A stretch of 64,000 nucleotides of DNA, taken from positions 186,001-250,000 of the forward strand of contig NZ_JBHTJV010000025.1 of NCBI RefSeq assembly GCF_042676045.1, read 5' to 3'. Below, piece by piece: positions 25,205 through 33,793 of the stretch. This DNA comes from Pseudahrensia aquimaris. Lineage in GTDB: Bacteria; Pseudomonadota; Alphaproteobacteria; Rhizobiales; Rhizobiaceae. The stretch's first letter is position 1; the number at the start of each line of letters is the position of its first letter. The notes under the pieces are model-generated. The model made no database searches and was not told where the DNA came from. It saw nothing but the letters and a program-made list of their open reading frames with translations. The position numbers and the translations under genes are program-made.

Positions 25205-26974
25205 ATGTCAGCCGCACCCCTCACAATCGATACGGCTGAACAAGCCTTTTGGGACGATGCCTGTCTGGCCGCGACCCTGTTTGCCAAGATGGCAAGCGTT
25301 GAACGGAGCGGGGCAATGCCAAGCGTTCTGGCGCGTGCCAAGGCCGGACCTGTTCTCGACGCTTGGCTGGAAATGGTGACGATGCTCGCAGGTGGCAAGC
25401 GGCTTCGCCGTGTGCCACAGGGCATTGATGCCGCCCACCTGATCGGCGGTCTGGATATCACCGCCACGGTGGACGCTTCACGCAGCGTGTTTTCGCCCGG
25501 TCTTTTGCAACAGGCCCACGGAGAAATCGTCCTTTTGCCGCAAGCGGAAACGATGGATGCAGGTGCGGTCTCGATTATCAACGGTGCGCTCGATTCCGGC
25601 GTTGTTCGCGTGGAACGTGATGGCATGAGCCGGGTGGATGATGCCCGCTTCGCGCTCGTTGCAGTTGACCAAAGCGAAGATGACGAAGACGGCGTTCCGG
25701 CCTCTCTTGCCGAGCGTTGCATGTTTCATGTTGACCTAACGCAGGTCAGCATCCGAAGCCTTAAACCATTGCCAAGACTTTCCCTTGTAAAACCCGATCA
25801 CTCTGCGCTTTGCGGTGATGACGAATTGCAGGCCCTTTGCCAAATGGCTTTGGCGTTCGGATTGTTTTCCATGCGGCCCGTGCATCATGCGCTAAGCGTT
25901 GCCTGTTGCCATGCGGGTTGGCAGGGACGCGATGTTGTTGGCGAAGAGGATATCGCGGTTGCGATGCGCCTGTCTTACATTCAGCGCGCAACGCGCCTTC
26001 CCATGCCGCCTGAGCCGGAGCAGGAGCCTGCGCCGCCGGAGCCGGAAGCCAATAATGAACCGGACGAGTCCGATGCTTCCCACGCGGATGGTCCGTTGGA
26101 AGACAGCGTAACGGATGCCATTGATACCATGCTGCCTGAGGGCTTGCTGGAACAATTAATGCGCCCGGTCCTTTTGCGCCAATCGGCCATGGCGGGCCGT
26201 CGCGGGGCAAAGAAAGACAATTTCAAACGGGGCCGCCCGCTCGCGTCCCGCGCGGGCAAGCCCGGTGGCTTCAAGCGACTTGATCTCATCGCAACGCTGC
26301 GCAAGGCCGCGCCGTGGCAAAAGCTGCGCCGCCAGCAAGTTGAGCAGCGCCGCGGCAGGGCACGGACGCTGCACGTTCGTTCCTCCGATTTCCAGATTAG
26401 GCGGTTTCGCCAAAGCGCGGAGACAACAACGATATTTCTCGTTGATGCTTCCGGCTCCACGGCTCTCAACCGGCTGGGGGAAGCCAAGGGCGCGGTCGAA
26501 TTGCTGTTGTCGGAGAGCTATTCGCGCCGTGATAGCGTGGCGCTGGTCAGCTTTCGCGGCACCGGAGCGGAAGTGCTGCTGGCTCCAACTCGCGCACTGG
26601 CACGGGCCAAAAAGGCGCTTTCGGCTTTGCCCGGTGGTGGCGGCACGCCGCTGGCATCTGGCTTGCAAACGGCGCTGGCGCTGGCGCTCGATCAGATGCG
26701 CAAGGGACATCAGACAAGTGTTGTTGTTCTCACCGACGGCAGCGCCAATGTCGGGCTGGATGGCAAAGGCGGGCGGGCGAAAGCCGCGCAAGATGCGCAA
26801 GATGTGGCTGAAGGATTTCGCAGTGCTGGCGTGTCCTCCATCGTCATCGACGTTGGCCGCAAACCGGGGCGAAACTCCACCGCGATTGCAGATGCCATGG
26901 GAGCCGCACTCATTGCGATGCCGTTTGCCAATGCTGAAGCGCTTTCCAGCGTTGTGAAAGCGAACAGCGTATGA
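25205..26974 (+). CDS. bchD: Magnesium chelatase subunit BchD
   Basis: A 589-residue platform subunit. The N-terminal AAA-like domain has lost Walker A. A Pro/Glu/Asp-rich linker (PEPEQEPAPPEPEA) follows near residue 275, and the C-terminal von Willebrand A domain carries a MIDAS motif (FLVDASGSTALNR) near residue 412. It bridges BchI and BchH. The stop overlaps bchO by ATGA. Confidence 0.94.
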   Translation: MSAAPLTIDTAEQAFWDDACLAATLFAKMASVERSGAMPSVLARAKAGPVLDAWLEMVTMLAGGKRLRRVPQGIDAAHLIGGLDITATVDASRSVFSPGLLQQAHGEIVLLPQAETMDAGAVSIINGALDSGVVRVERDGMSRVDDARFALVAVDQSEDDEDGVPASLAERCMFHVDLTQVSIRSLKPLPRLSLVKPDHSALCGDDELQALCQMALAFGLFSMRPVHHALSVACCHAGWQGRDVVGEEDIAVAMRLSYIQRATRLPMPPEPEQEPAPPEPEANNEPDESDASHADGPLEDSVTDAIDTMLPEGLLEQLMRPVLLRQSAMAGRRGAKKDNFKRGRPLASRAGKPGGFKRLDLIATLRKAAPWQKLRRQQVEQRRGRARTLHVRSSDFQIRRFRQSAETTTIFLVDASGSTALNRLGEAKGAVELLLSESYSRRDSVALVSFRGTGAEVLLAPTRALARAKKALSALPGGGGTPLASGLQTALALALDQMRKGHQTSVVVLTDGSANVGLDGKGGRAKAAQDAQDVAEGFRSAGVSSIVIDVGRKPGRNSTAIADAMGAALIAMPFANAEALSSVVKANSV

Positions 26975-27858
26975 AGTGGGAACAACACGGGCGCTCTTGG
27001 CCCAACAGCGAAATCAGCCGTTTCGAGATCGTGGATCGCACTCGTTACCACGTTCAGCGAACGGGCGGTGAAGGCTTGCCCAAGCTGCTGATGTTGCACG
27101 GATCTGGCGCAACCACCCACTCGCTGGCGGCGCTCATCGAAAATTTGCGGGGCAAGTTCGATATTCTAGCGCCCGATATCCCCGGTCATGGATTCAGCGG
27201 GCCGTTGGATGCGCAAAAGCCGACATTGCCGAACATAGCCAAAGCGCTAGGCAAGTTGTTGGAATATGAGGATTTCGCGCCCGATCTCGTGGTTGGTCAT
27301 TCCGCCGGCGCGGCTATTGCTGTGCAGATGCAATCCACTGGTGTGATCAATGTTGGCGGCATCGTCTCGATCAATGGGGCGTTTTATCCGTTCCCGGGCA
27401 TGGCGGGCCATCTGTTTCCGGCGATAGCACGACTGTTGTTCCTCAATCCGTTTGTGCCGCACCTTTTTGCGTTTGGCGCAGGCAGCCGTGGGCGGGTGCA
27501 GGATTTGATCGATTCCACCGGGTCAAAGCTGGGGCCGGAGGGAATCGATCTTTATCAAAAAGCGATTTCTGATGCCGAGCATGTAGAAGGCACGCTCGCA
27601 ATGATGGCGAATTGGGACTTGGAGCCTATGGCCACCATGTTGCGTCATCTGAATATTCCCGTTCTTCAAATCATCGGCGGTCGTGATGGCACAATCGAGC
27701 CGAAAGCGGCACAACAGACTGCACGACTGTTGCGCCATGATTCCATGGTGGTTTTTCCTGACAAAGGCCATTTGGTGCATGAAGAAGCACCGGATGAAGT
27801 GGCTGATGCCATTTTGCATTTTGTCGAAGCCACGGTGAGGCAAGAGATTTCCGCCTGA
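26971..27858 (+). CDS. bchO: BchO, alpha/beta hydrolase linked to Mg chelatase
   Basis: A 295-residue alpha/beta-hydrolase-fold protein in the standard bchIDO position. The nucleophile elbow reads VVGHSAGAAI near residue 107, the oxyanion region LMLHGSGATTHS, and the histidine region DKGHLVHEEAP. Its exact biochemical role in Mg chelation is unsettled. It is translationally coupled to bchD. Confidence 0.9.
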   Translation: MKWEQHGRSWPNSEISRFEIVDRTRYHVQRTGGEGLPKLLMLHGSGATTHSLAALIENLRGKFDILAPDIPGHGFSGPLDAQKPTLPNIAKALGKLLEYEDFAPDLVVGHSAGAAIAVQMQSTGVINVGGIVSINGAFYPFPGMAGHLFPAIARLLFLNPFVPHLFAFGAGSRGRVQDLIDSTGSKLGPEGIDLYQKAISDAEHVEGTLAMMANWDLEPMATMLRHLNIPVLQIIGGRDGTIEPKAAQQTARLLRHDSMVVFPDKGHLVHEEAPDEVADAILHFVEATVRQEISA

Positions 27859-27900
27859 GCAGGTCACGGACCTTGCGTAAGCTGGCTTTACACTATTAAG

Positions 27901-27918
27901 TGTCCAATTATGACGACA
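27901..27918. promoter_or_regulatory. PpsR/CrtJ box overlapping the crtI start codon
   Basis: TGTCCAATTATGACGACA is an exact TGT-N12-ACA match. The ATG of crtI (27910) lies inside it. Just before it, ACACT-ATTA-AGTGT (27890-27903) forms a second small palindrome that shares its TGT. Confidence 0.6.
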
Positions 27919-29466
27919 CATCCGCCTCACAAACAATTTCATCGAGCTGAACCGCTTTCTGGTGGCAAGCCTCACGCAATCGTAATCGGGGCCGGTTTTG
28001 GTGGTTTGGCCGCTGCTGTTCGGCTGGGAGTGCGCGGCTATCGCGTCACCGTTCTGGAGAAATTGGAGCAGGCAGGGGGGCGCGCCAGCGTCTTCCGCCA
28101 AGACGGCTTCACGTTCGATGCCGGTCCAACCATCATCACTGCGCCATTCATCCTGGAAGAGCTTTGGACGATTTGTGGCAAGCGCATGGAAGACCATGTG
28201 AAACTTGCTCCGATGGATCCATTCTACCGCATCCGTTTTGATGACGGCACGTGGTTCACCTGCAACGGCGACGCCGATTTCATGCGCTCGGAGATCGCCC
28301 GGTTCAATCCCGATGATGTGAAGGGATACGAGATGTTTTTCGAAGAGAGCAAAAACAATTACAGCCTCGGCTTCGGTCTGATGGACCGGCCGTTCCACAA
28401 GCTGATCGAGATGCTGAAATTCGTGCCGGAGCTGGTGACAAAACGCGCCGACCGCACGGTTTATGGCCATGTTGCCAAGCACATCAAAAACGAAAAGCTG
28501 CGCCAAGCGCTTTCGTTCCATCCGCTGTTTGTGGGCGGCAATCCCATGAACGTGACCAGCGTCTACAGCCTGATCGCCTATCTAGAGCGCGAATACGGCG
28601 TGCATTTCGCATGGGGTGGCACGGGCGCGTTGGTGCAGGGCATGGTCGACTTGATTGAAGACCAAGGCAGCAAGGTTCGCACGAATGCTCCGGTGGCCGA
28701 GTTGATGTTAGAAGGCGACAAGGCTGTTGGCGTGAAGCTGAACGATGGCGAGGAAGTTCGCGCTGACGTGATTGTATCAAATGCCGATTCCAACTGGGTT
28801 TACCGCAATCTCTTGCCCAAGCGCAAAAAGCGCCGCTGGACGGAGCGCAAGCTTGATCGCACGAATTTTTCCATGAGCCTGTTCGTTTGGTATCTCGGCA
28901 CTGACAAGCGTTTTGAAGACGTAGACCATCACACGATCCTGATGGGGCCGCGCTACGGTGGCTTGCTGAAGGATATCTTCAAACGCAAAGTGCTTGCCGA
29001 CGATTTCAGTCTGTATCTGCACCGTCCCACCGCCACTGATCCGTCCTTGGCGCCTGAAGGTTGCGATACGTTCTACGTGCTGTCACCCGTGCCGCATCTG
29101 GACGCGGATGTGGATTGGGAGACGCAGGCTGAGCCTTACCGCCGTAAAATCGAGGCGCATCTGGAAAAGACCATTATGCCCGGCTTGGCCGACAGCGTGG
29201 TGACGTCGAAAATCTTCACGCCGCTCGATTTTCGCGACCGGCTGAACGCGCCCAATGGGGCGGCGTTTGGGCCAGAGCCTCTGTTCACCCAGTCCGGCTG
29301 GTTCCGCCCGCACAATGTCTCGGAAGAGGTGGAGAACTTCTACCTCGTCGGCGCGACCACCCATCCCGGCGCTGGCGTTCCCGGCGTTGTCACGTCCGCT
29401 AAAGTGCTGGACAGCGTCATTCCCCATGCAGATGAAATCGAGGCGCGGAGGGCGACCTATGGGTGA
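27910..29466 (+). CDS. crtI: Phytoene desaturase CrtI
   Basis: A 518-residue FAD enzyme that desaturates phytoene stepwise to neurosporene or lycopene. The dinucleotide motif is AIVIGAGFGGLAAAVRLG near residue 25, and the C-terminal signature ATTHPGAGVPGVVTSAKVL is present. The ATG at 27910 lies within a PpsR box and has no clear Shine-Dalgarno site, and no alternative start is available before the FAD motif. Its 3' end overlaps crtB. Confidence 0.95.
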   Translation: MTTHPPHKQFHRAEPLSGGKPHAIVIGAGFGGLAAAVRLGVRGYRVTVLEKLEQAGGRASVFRQDGFTFDAGPTIITAPFILEELWTICGKRMEDHVKLAPMDPFYRIRFDDGTWFTCNGDADFMRSEIARFNPDDVKGYEMFFEESKNNYSLGFGLMDRPFHKLIEMLKFVPELVTKRADRTVYGHVAKHIKNEKLRQALSFHPLFVGGNPMNVTSVYSLIAYLEREYGVHFAWGGTGALVQGMVDLIEDQGSKVRTNAPVAELMLEGDKAVGVKLNDGEEVRADVIVSNADSNWVYRNLLPKRKKRRWTERKLDRTNFSMSLFVWYLGTDKRFEDVDHHTILMGPRYGGLLKDIFKRKVLADDFSLYLHRPTATDPSLAPEGCDTFYVLSPVPHLDADVDWETQAEPYRRKIEAHLEKTIMPGLADSVVTSKIFTPLDFRDRLNAPNGAAFGPEPLFTQSGWFRPHNVSEEVENFYLVGATTHPGAGVPGVVTSAKVLDSVIPHADEIEARRATYG

Positions 29467-30535
29467 GATGAAGCTTGCGAGTGCCCACTTGGCTGAGTGT
29501 CGAAAGATCATCCGTCATGGGTCAAAGAGTTTCTACTTTGCCTCGCTGATGCTGCCCCCTTCGGTGCGGCTTGCGTCGACAGCGCTTTACGCTTTCTGCC
29601 GCGTGTCTGACGATATTGCTGATGAGCCCGGCGCTTCCTTAGCGGCGCTGGATCATCTGCGTCAGCGTCTTGATGCTGCTTATGCTGGCACCCCCTATGA
29701 CCATGCCGCCGATCAGGCCTTTGCCGCAGTTGTAGAATCCTACGATATTCCCGAGTCCGTGCCGATGGCGATGCTCGAAGGGTTCGAGTGGGACTTGGTC
29801 GGTAAGAAGTATAATACGCTTTCCGATGTTCTCGACTATTCGGCGCGCGTTGCATCAACCGTCGGTGTGATGATGAGTGCAGTGATGGAGCGGCGCAGTC
29901 GCGACACGCTGGCCCGCGCCTGCGAGCTTGGCCTGGCGATGCAGTTGATTAACATTGCACGAGACGTGGGCGAGGATGCGCGCAACGGGCGATGCTATTT
30001 GCCGGAGGAGTGGTTGGCGGAAGAAGGGCTCAACTCTGAGCGCCTGATCGCCTCGCCGGAGTTCACCCCAGCATTGGGACGTGTCATCAAACGGTTGCTG
30101 GATGAAGCGAGCCAGATTTACAGACTTGGCGTCACCGGTATTTCCGACCTTCCTGCTTCATCGCGTCTTGGCGTTCGTGCAGCCGCTTTGGTCTATGCCG
30201 AGATCGGCGAGAAAGTGCGTGCCAATGGCTACAATTCCATAGACCAACGGGCTTACACGACCCGGGGGCGCAAGCTTGGCCTCATGCTCCGTTCGCCCGG
30301 CAATCCGCTGAACTTTAGCGGCTGCGATACGGCAGCTCCTGTTGAAGAGGTGGCTTTTCTGGTGGATGCCTGTGAACGTACGCCGGAAGCTGTTCGAGGC
30401 GATGGCGAGTGGATGTTGGATATGTTTGCAGAGCTTGATAGGCGCGACCGCGCCTCAATAGCAAAAGCCCAAGCAAACACACGCACACCAAGAACTGGCC
30501 AAGCAAGCGATCAAAGGGTCGGTCAGCTCGCCTAG
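29459..30535 (+). CDS. crtB: Phytoene synthase CrtB
   Basis: A 358-residue enzyme that condenses two geranylgeranyl diphosphates to phytoene. Both Asp-rich motifs are present: CRVSDDIADEPG and NIARDVGEDARNGR. The ATG at 29459 is preceded by GGAGGG eight bases away and overlaps the crtI stop by eight bases. The frame is open 68 codons further upstream within crtI, but that is spurious. Confidence 0.94.
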   Translation: MGEMKLASAHLAECRKIIRHGSKSFYFASLMLPPSVRLASTALYAFCRVSDDIADEPGASLAALDHLRQRLDAAYAGTPYDHAADQAFAAVVESYDIPESVPMAMLEGFEWDLVGKKYNTLSDVLDYSARVASTVGVMMSAVMERRSRDTLARACELGLAMQLINIARDVGEDARNGRCYLPEEWLAEEGLNSERLIASPEFTPALGRVIKRLLDEASQIYRLGVTGISDLPASSRLGVRAAALVYAEIGEKVRANGYNSIDQRAYTTRGRKLGLMLRSPGNPLNFSGCDTAAPVEEVAFLVDACERTPEAVRGDGEWMLDMFAELDRRDRASIAKAQANTRTPRTGQASDQRVGQLA

Positions 30536-30628
30536 TCATACCCGTTCGGCGCCTGCGACGATATTTAGACTGCACGACGGCCCTCCCGGTGGTTTAAGGG
30601 AGAACCCTGAAAATCATTGGAAACACCT

Positions 30629-31108
30629 ATGAGCTGGTCACTTCTAGCATTTGTTGGTTTGAACTTCTTCGCCGCCTTGAGCGGAGCGGTTTTTGCGCCT
30701 GGCGAGTGGTTTAAGTCGCTGAAAAAGCCAACGTGGCAGCCGCCGGATTGGGCATTTCCAGTCGTGTGGTCGATCCTGTTTTTGCTCAACTCCGTTGCCG
30801 GTTGGCTGGTCTATTCAAAGGTCGGGTTTAGCGATGGCGGCATGTTGGCCATGGCGATCTATGTCGGATCGCTGGTGCTAAACGCAGCGTGGTCCGCGCT
30901 GTTTTTCGGAATGAAGCGGATGGATTTAGCGACTTACGAGGCTGCTGTTCTGTGGCTTTCGCTTGTGGCTCAAATCGCGGTCTTCTACCCAATCGAACCA
31001 ATCGCGGCGCTCATCACGCTGCCATATCTGGCATGGGTCACCGTTGCCTTTGTGCTCAGCCGGACGGTTTGGAGGCTCAACCCTGAGGAGGCGCAGGCGC
31101 GGGCATGA
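30629..31108 (+). CDS. tspO: TspO/MBR family tryptophan-rich sensory protein (CrtK)
   Basis: A 159-residue, five-helix membrane protein. The family stretch is visible: LKKPTWQPPDWAFPVVWSI, then LNAAWSALFFGMKR and ATYEAAVLWL. In Rhodobacter TspO sits in the outer membrane and modulates photosynthesis gene expression through tetrapyrroles. GGAAA precedes ATG 30629. It overlaps the following small ORF by ATGA. Confidence 0.92.
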   Translation: MSWSLLAFVGLNFFAALSGAVFAPGEWFKSLKKPTWQPPDWAFPVVWSILFLLNSVAGWLVYSKVGFSDGGMLAMAIYVGSLVLNAAWSALFFGMKRMDLATYEAAVLWLSLVAQIAVFYPIEPIAALITLPYLAWVTVAFVLSRTVWRLNPEEAQARA

Positions 31109-31266
31109 GAACGGTTGATTGGGTTTTCGCAGTTGAGTTCGGCTTCCTCTTCGGAAGCCTATGTCTGTTTTGCTGGTGGCAATTGCGCAAGCTCGATAAA
31201 CTCGACGCAGAGGAAGCGGAGCAGGAACGGCTGGCCAAAGAAGCCGCCGAGCGCGAAGAAAGTTAG
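31105..31266 (+). CDS. Small single-span membrane protein in the crt cluster
   Basis: A 53-codon ORF whose ATG overlaps the tspO stop (ATGA) and whose stop overlaps the end of crtC on the other strand. It reads MRTVDWVFAVEFGFLFG at the start, a hydrophobic helix through SLCLFCWW, and then an acidic/basic helical tail (LDKLDAEEAEQERLAKEAAE) likely to form a coiled coil. The coupling to tspO argues that it is translated. I do not recognise the family. Confidence 0.6.
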   Translation: MRTVDWVFAVEFGFLFGSLCLFCWWQLRKLDKLDAEEAEQERLAKEAAEREES

Positions 31267-32324
31267 CCTGATCTGCGCGGCATCTTAAACGGCAACAAAC
31301 ACCTCACCCAAGTGCTTGCATAACGGTCACAGTCCAGGCTCTCATGCACTGCGCGGGCAGGCTCGCCATCAAACACGGTTTGAATGTGTGATCGGGTATA
31401 GAACGGCGTGTCTTCCAGCATTCGTTCGGTTGTCACCGTGTCGGGCGTCTCTGCCAGCGTATAGCGCGGGACCCGCCAGATCGGGCCTTTCGACAAGGTT
31501 TGGCGTGGTGGAGCGGGGACTTCTCTAAACGATCCATCGCTTTCATAGCGAAGAGCTAATCTATGGTTCTTCCCATCACGCGTAGTCGAATCGTAGAAAA
31601 TGCCTGCGCCGTCTTTGAGCGCTGCGCGAGACCAATCCCAGTTCTTGAACCCTGTCTCCAGCGGTTCGGTTCCCCAATTGCTATCCAGATAGGCCTCACC
31701 GTTCCAATTGAGATCGGGGCTGTCGAGACGCACCTCTGCACGGCCCACAGGAGCGATGGGCTGCCAGATGTGGCGGCCATGGCCGTCGATAACGTGGGAT
31801 TTTTGGGTGATCGCCGATGGCGTCACCCGAATAGTTCCACGCACACGGCGGGGCAGGGGATTGGCCCATTCGTCGATGGTGATGATCAGCGTATCGCCGT
31901 CCCATGAAAGGCTGCTTGGGCCCATTTGGAGGCTGTGCGCATCGCGGTGCAGCGCGTTGCGGCCACGCTCTGTCATCGTCCAGCGCTTTTTGCCGCCGCC
32001 ATAGAGACCGACATTGAAGGCGTGATGATTGAGCGGGTCGTGGCGGCCTGACCATGCGTAGTAAGGTGAGAAAACCGAGCCGATCATGGCAATGATGGAA
32101 AAGCCGTGGGTGCCATCGTCGCTGATGGCGTCGATATACCACCAAGCGTAACCTTGAGGTGGTATGGTCAGGTCAAAGCGCGGTCCTTCAGAATCTGCTC
32201 CGCCGCCAACATGCCCGAACGGGTTGCCATCGGCACGCCCGGCCCCGGATGCACGCTGCCCCCCGCCAGATAAAGCCCCGGTATCGCCGTCTTCGCTCCG
32301 CTGCGAGCAAACGATGCCAGCCAT
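31263..32324 (-). CDS. crtC: Hydroxyneurosporene synthase CrtC (1,2-hydratase), start uncertain
   Basis: CrtC adds water to the end of acyclic carotenoids. Conserved parts are PPQGYAWWYIDAISDDG, IGSVFSPYYAWSGRHDPLNH, LNWNGEAYLDSNWGTEPLE and NWDWSRA. Homology begins at about GPRFDLTIPP (near 32190), yet no ATG, GTG or TTG in this frame lies between there and the ATG at 32324, which is inside crtD. The other option, ATG 32087 (MIGSVF), matches the short Rhodobacter form but would discard conserved residues. The true start may be a rare codon near the crtD stop. The gene follows crtD as an overlapping pair. Confidence 0.82.
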   Translation of the reverse strand: MAGIVCSQRSEDGDTGALSGGGQRASGAGRADGNPFGHVGGGADSEGPRFDLTIPPQGYAWWYIDAISDDGTHGFSIIAMIGSVFSPYYAWSGRHDPLNHHAFNVGLYGGGKKRWTMTERGRNALHRDAHSLQMGPSSLSWDGDTLIITIDEWANPLPRRVRGTIRVTPSAITQKSHVIDGHGRHIWQPIAPVGRAEVRLDSPDLNWNGEAYLDSNWGTEPLETGFKNWDWSRAALKDGAGIFYDSTTRDGKNHRLALRYESDGSFREVPAPPRQTLSKGPIWRVPRYTLAETPDTVTTERMLEDTPFYTRSHIQTVFDGEPARAVHESLDCDRYASTWVRCLLPFKMPRRSG

Positions 32325-33661
32325 CCGTGGGCTGCGCGGCCATAGAGGGAGCCGCCCGATCCGGGAAACAGCGCTTCGAAGTCCGCCGGTTGCGTGATCG
32401 TGCCCTTCATCGAGGCGCGGTCCACTTGCAGGCCGCATTTTGTGAGGGTGGAAAACATCGCGTCTTCGCATCGGTTCATTTCCTCTTGGGTCAGACGCTT
32501 TTCATCGCCAAAAGCGGGGGCGTTGGTTAGGCAAAGCAACCGCTCGCCATTTTGAGTGGCCAGCGTTCCATCAGCTTGCCGATCTTGGGCGCAAACATAG
32601 ACGGTTGGTTGTGCCGGTGTGGTGCTGTTTTTGAATATGGCGTCGAATTCTGCCTTATAGGCATCGGAGAAAAACACGTTGTGTCGGTGCAAGTCTACGC
32701 CGCCTGTATTTGCCGTAATCGACCATGTGAGAGCGGAAAGGGCGCGTTTGTTGCGCGGCACGGGCACTACCGACATCCGCGAAGATTTCAACACGCCGTT
32801 TGCCAAGGCGGAAGCGTCGCCGCAAAAGAGTATCGTATCGCCTTCCAGTCGAACGCCGTTTTGCAGTTCCACATGGCTCGCGCGGCCTTTTGTTTCCAGG
32901 ATGTGTGCAACGGGGCTTTCCCAATGGAATCTTGCGCCGCAGCCTTCCGCGACCTCGGCCATTTTTCTTGCCAAAGCGTGCATGCCTCCTTCTACAAACC
33001 AGACACCTTCTTGTTCCACATGGGCGATCAGCATGAGCGTTGCCGGGGACTGGAAGGGCGATGAGCCGACATAAGTGGCATAACGGCCAAACAATTGTTG
33101 CAGGCGTGCGTCGGGAAAATAATCTCCCAGCGCGTTCCAGAGGCTTGTAAACGGGCGCAGCGCGAGCAGGGTGGGGAGGCGAGTAAGGCCAACGCGGCGG
33201 CCGAGCTCGAACGGACCGGGGCGCTGTGCGCCGATATATGTGTCTTTCAAAGTGGCGAAGATGTTTTCTGCATCAGCGCAGAATCGACGGTAGCCATCTG
33301 CGTTCGCTTTGCCGAAGAATCGCGCAATGGCGTCTTCACTTTCTTTTCTGTCCGTAAACAAATCGAATGTGCCGGAATCATCCCAGGCGTGGCGGGCCAG
33401 GATATTTGTGCGGTCCAGGCCAAGCTCTTGCTCGACGGTGCGGCCTGCCATGTCGAACAATTCATCGAAGACATATTTCATGGTGAAGACTGTTGGACCA
33501 GAGTCCACCCCGCCACCAGGTGTTTGAATTTGCCGCATTTTCCCGCCCGGATAAGTGCGGCTTTCAACCACTGTCACGCTCTCGCCCTTTGCGCTCAGAG
33601 CGATGGCGGCCGCAAGGCCGGCCATGCCTGCGCCGACAATTATCGTGTGGTGAGTGGCCAA
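32168..33661 (-). CDS. crtD: Hydroxyneurosporene/methoxyneurosporene dehydrogenase CrtD
   Basis: A 497-residue CrtI-like FAD enzyme that inserts the 3,4 double bond in acyclic carotenoids after CrtC action. The FAD motif is TIIVGAGMAGLAAAIALS at the start, followed by SGPTVFTMKYVFDELF. The C-terminal signature is AGGSVHPGPGVPMATRSGM. It is divergent from crtE across a gap with two PpsR boxes. Confidence 0.93.
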   Translation of the reverse strand: MATHHTIIVGAGMAGLAAAIALSAKGESVTVVESRTYPGGKMRQIQTPGGGVDSGPTVFTMKYVFDELFDMAGRTVEQELGLDRTNILARHAWDDSGTFDLFTDRKESEDAIARFFGKANADGYRRFCADAENIFATLKDTYIGAQRPGPFELGRRVGLTRLPTLLALRPFTSLWNALGDYFPDARLQQLFGRYATYVGSSPFQSPATLMLIAHVEQEGVWFVEGGMHALARKMAEVAEGCGARFHWESPVAHILETKGRASHVELQNGVRLEGDTILFCGDASALANGVLKSSRMSVVPVPRNKRALSALTWSITANTGGVDLHRHNVFFSDAYKAEFDAIFKNSTTPAQPTVYVCAQDRQADGTLATQNGERLLCLTNAPAFGDEKRLTQEEMNRCEDAMFSTLTKCGLQVDRASMKGTITQPADFEALFPGSGGSLYGRAAHGWLASFARSGAKTAIPGLYLAGGSVHPGPGVPMATRSGMLAAEQILKDRALT

Positions 33662-33728
33662 AGGGGTTCGTAAACCTGCTGGTTTGGGCTGCCAAAAAGC
33701 AGCGGCGCTAATTTCGTGAAACGATTAT

Positions 33729-33746
33729 TGTCAATTGCAACTGACA
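33729..33746. promoter_or_regulatory. PpsR/CrtJ box 1, crtD/crtE divergent promoter
   Basis: TGTCAATTGCAACTGACA is an exact TGT-N12-ACA palindrome (TGTCA...TGACA) in the gap between crtD and crtE. A second box follows eight bases later, the tandem arrangement expected for cooperative binding. Confidence 0.85.
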
Positions 33747-33754
33747 AAACAATA

Positions 33755-33772
33755 TGTCATATAAATTGGACA
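33755..33772. promoter_or_regulatory. PpsR/CrtJ box 2, crtD/crtE divergent promoter
   Basis: TGTCATATAAATTGGACA is an exact TGT-N12-ACA match, 21 bases before the crtE ATG. Paired with the box at 33729 it should repress both divergent genes under oxygen. Confidence 0.82.
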
Positions 33773-33793
33773 CACGGAGTGCTGATTGGCCAA

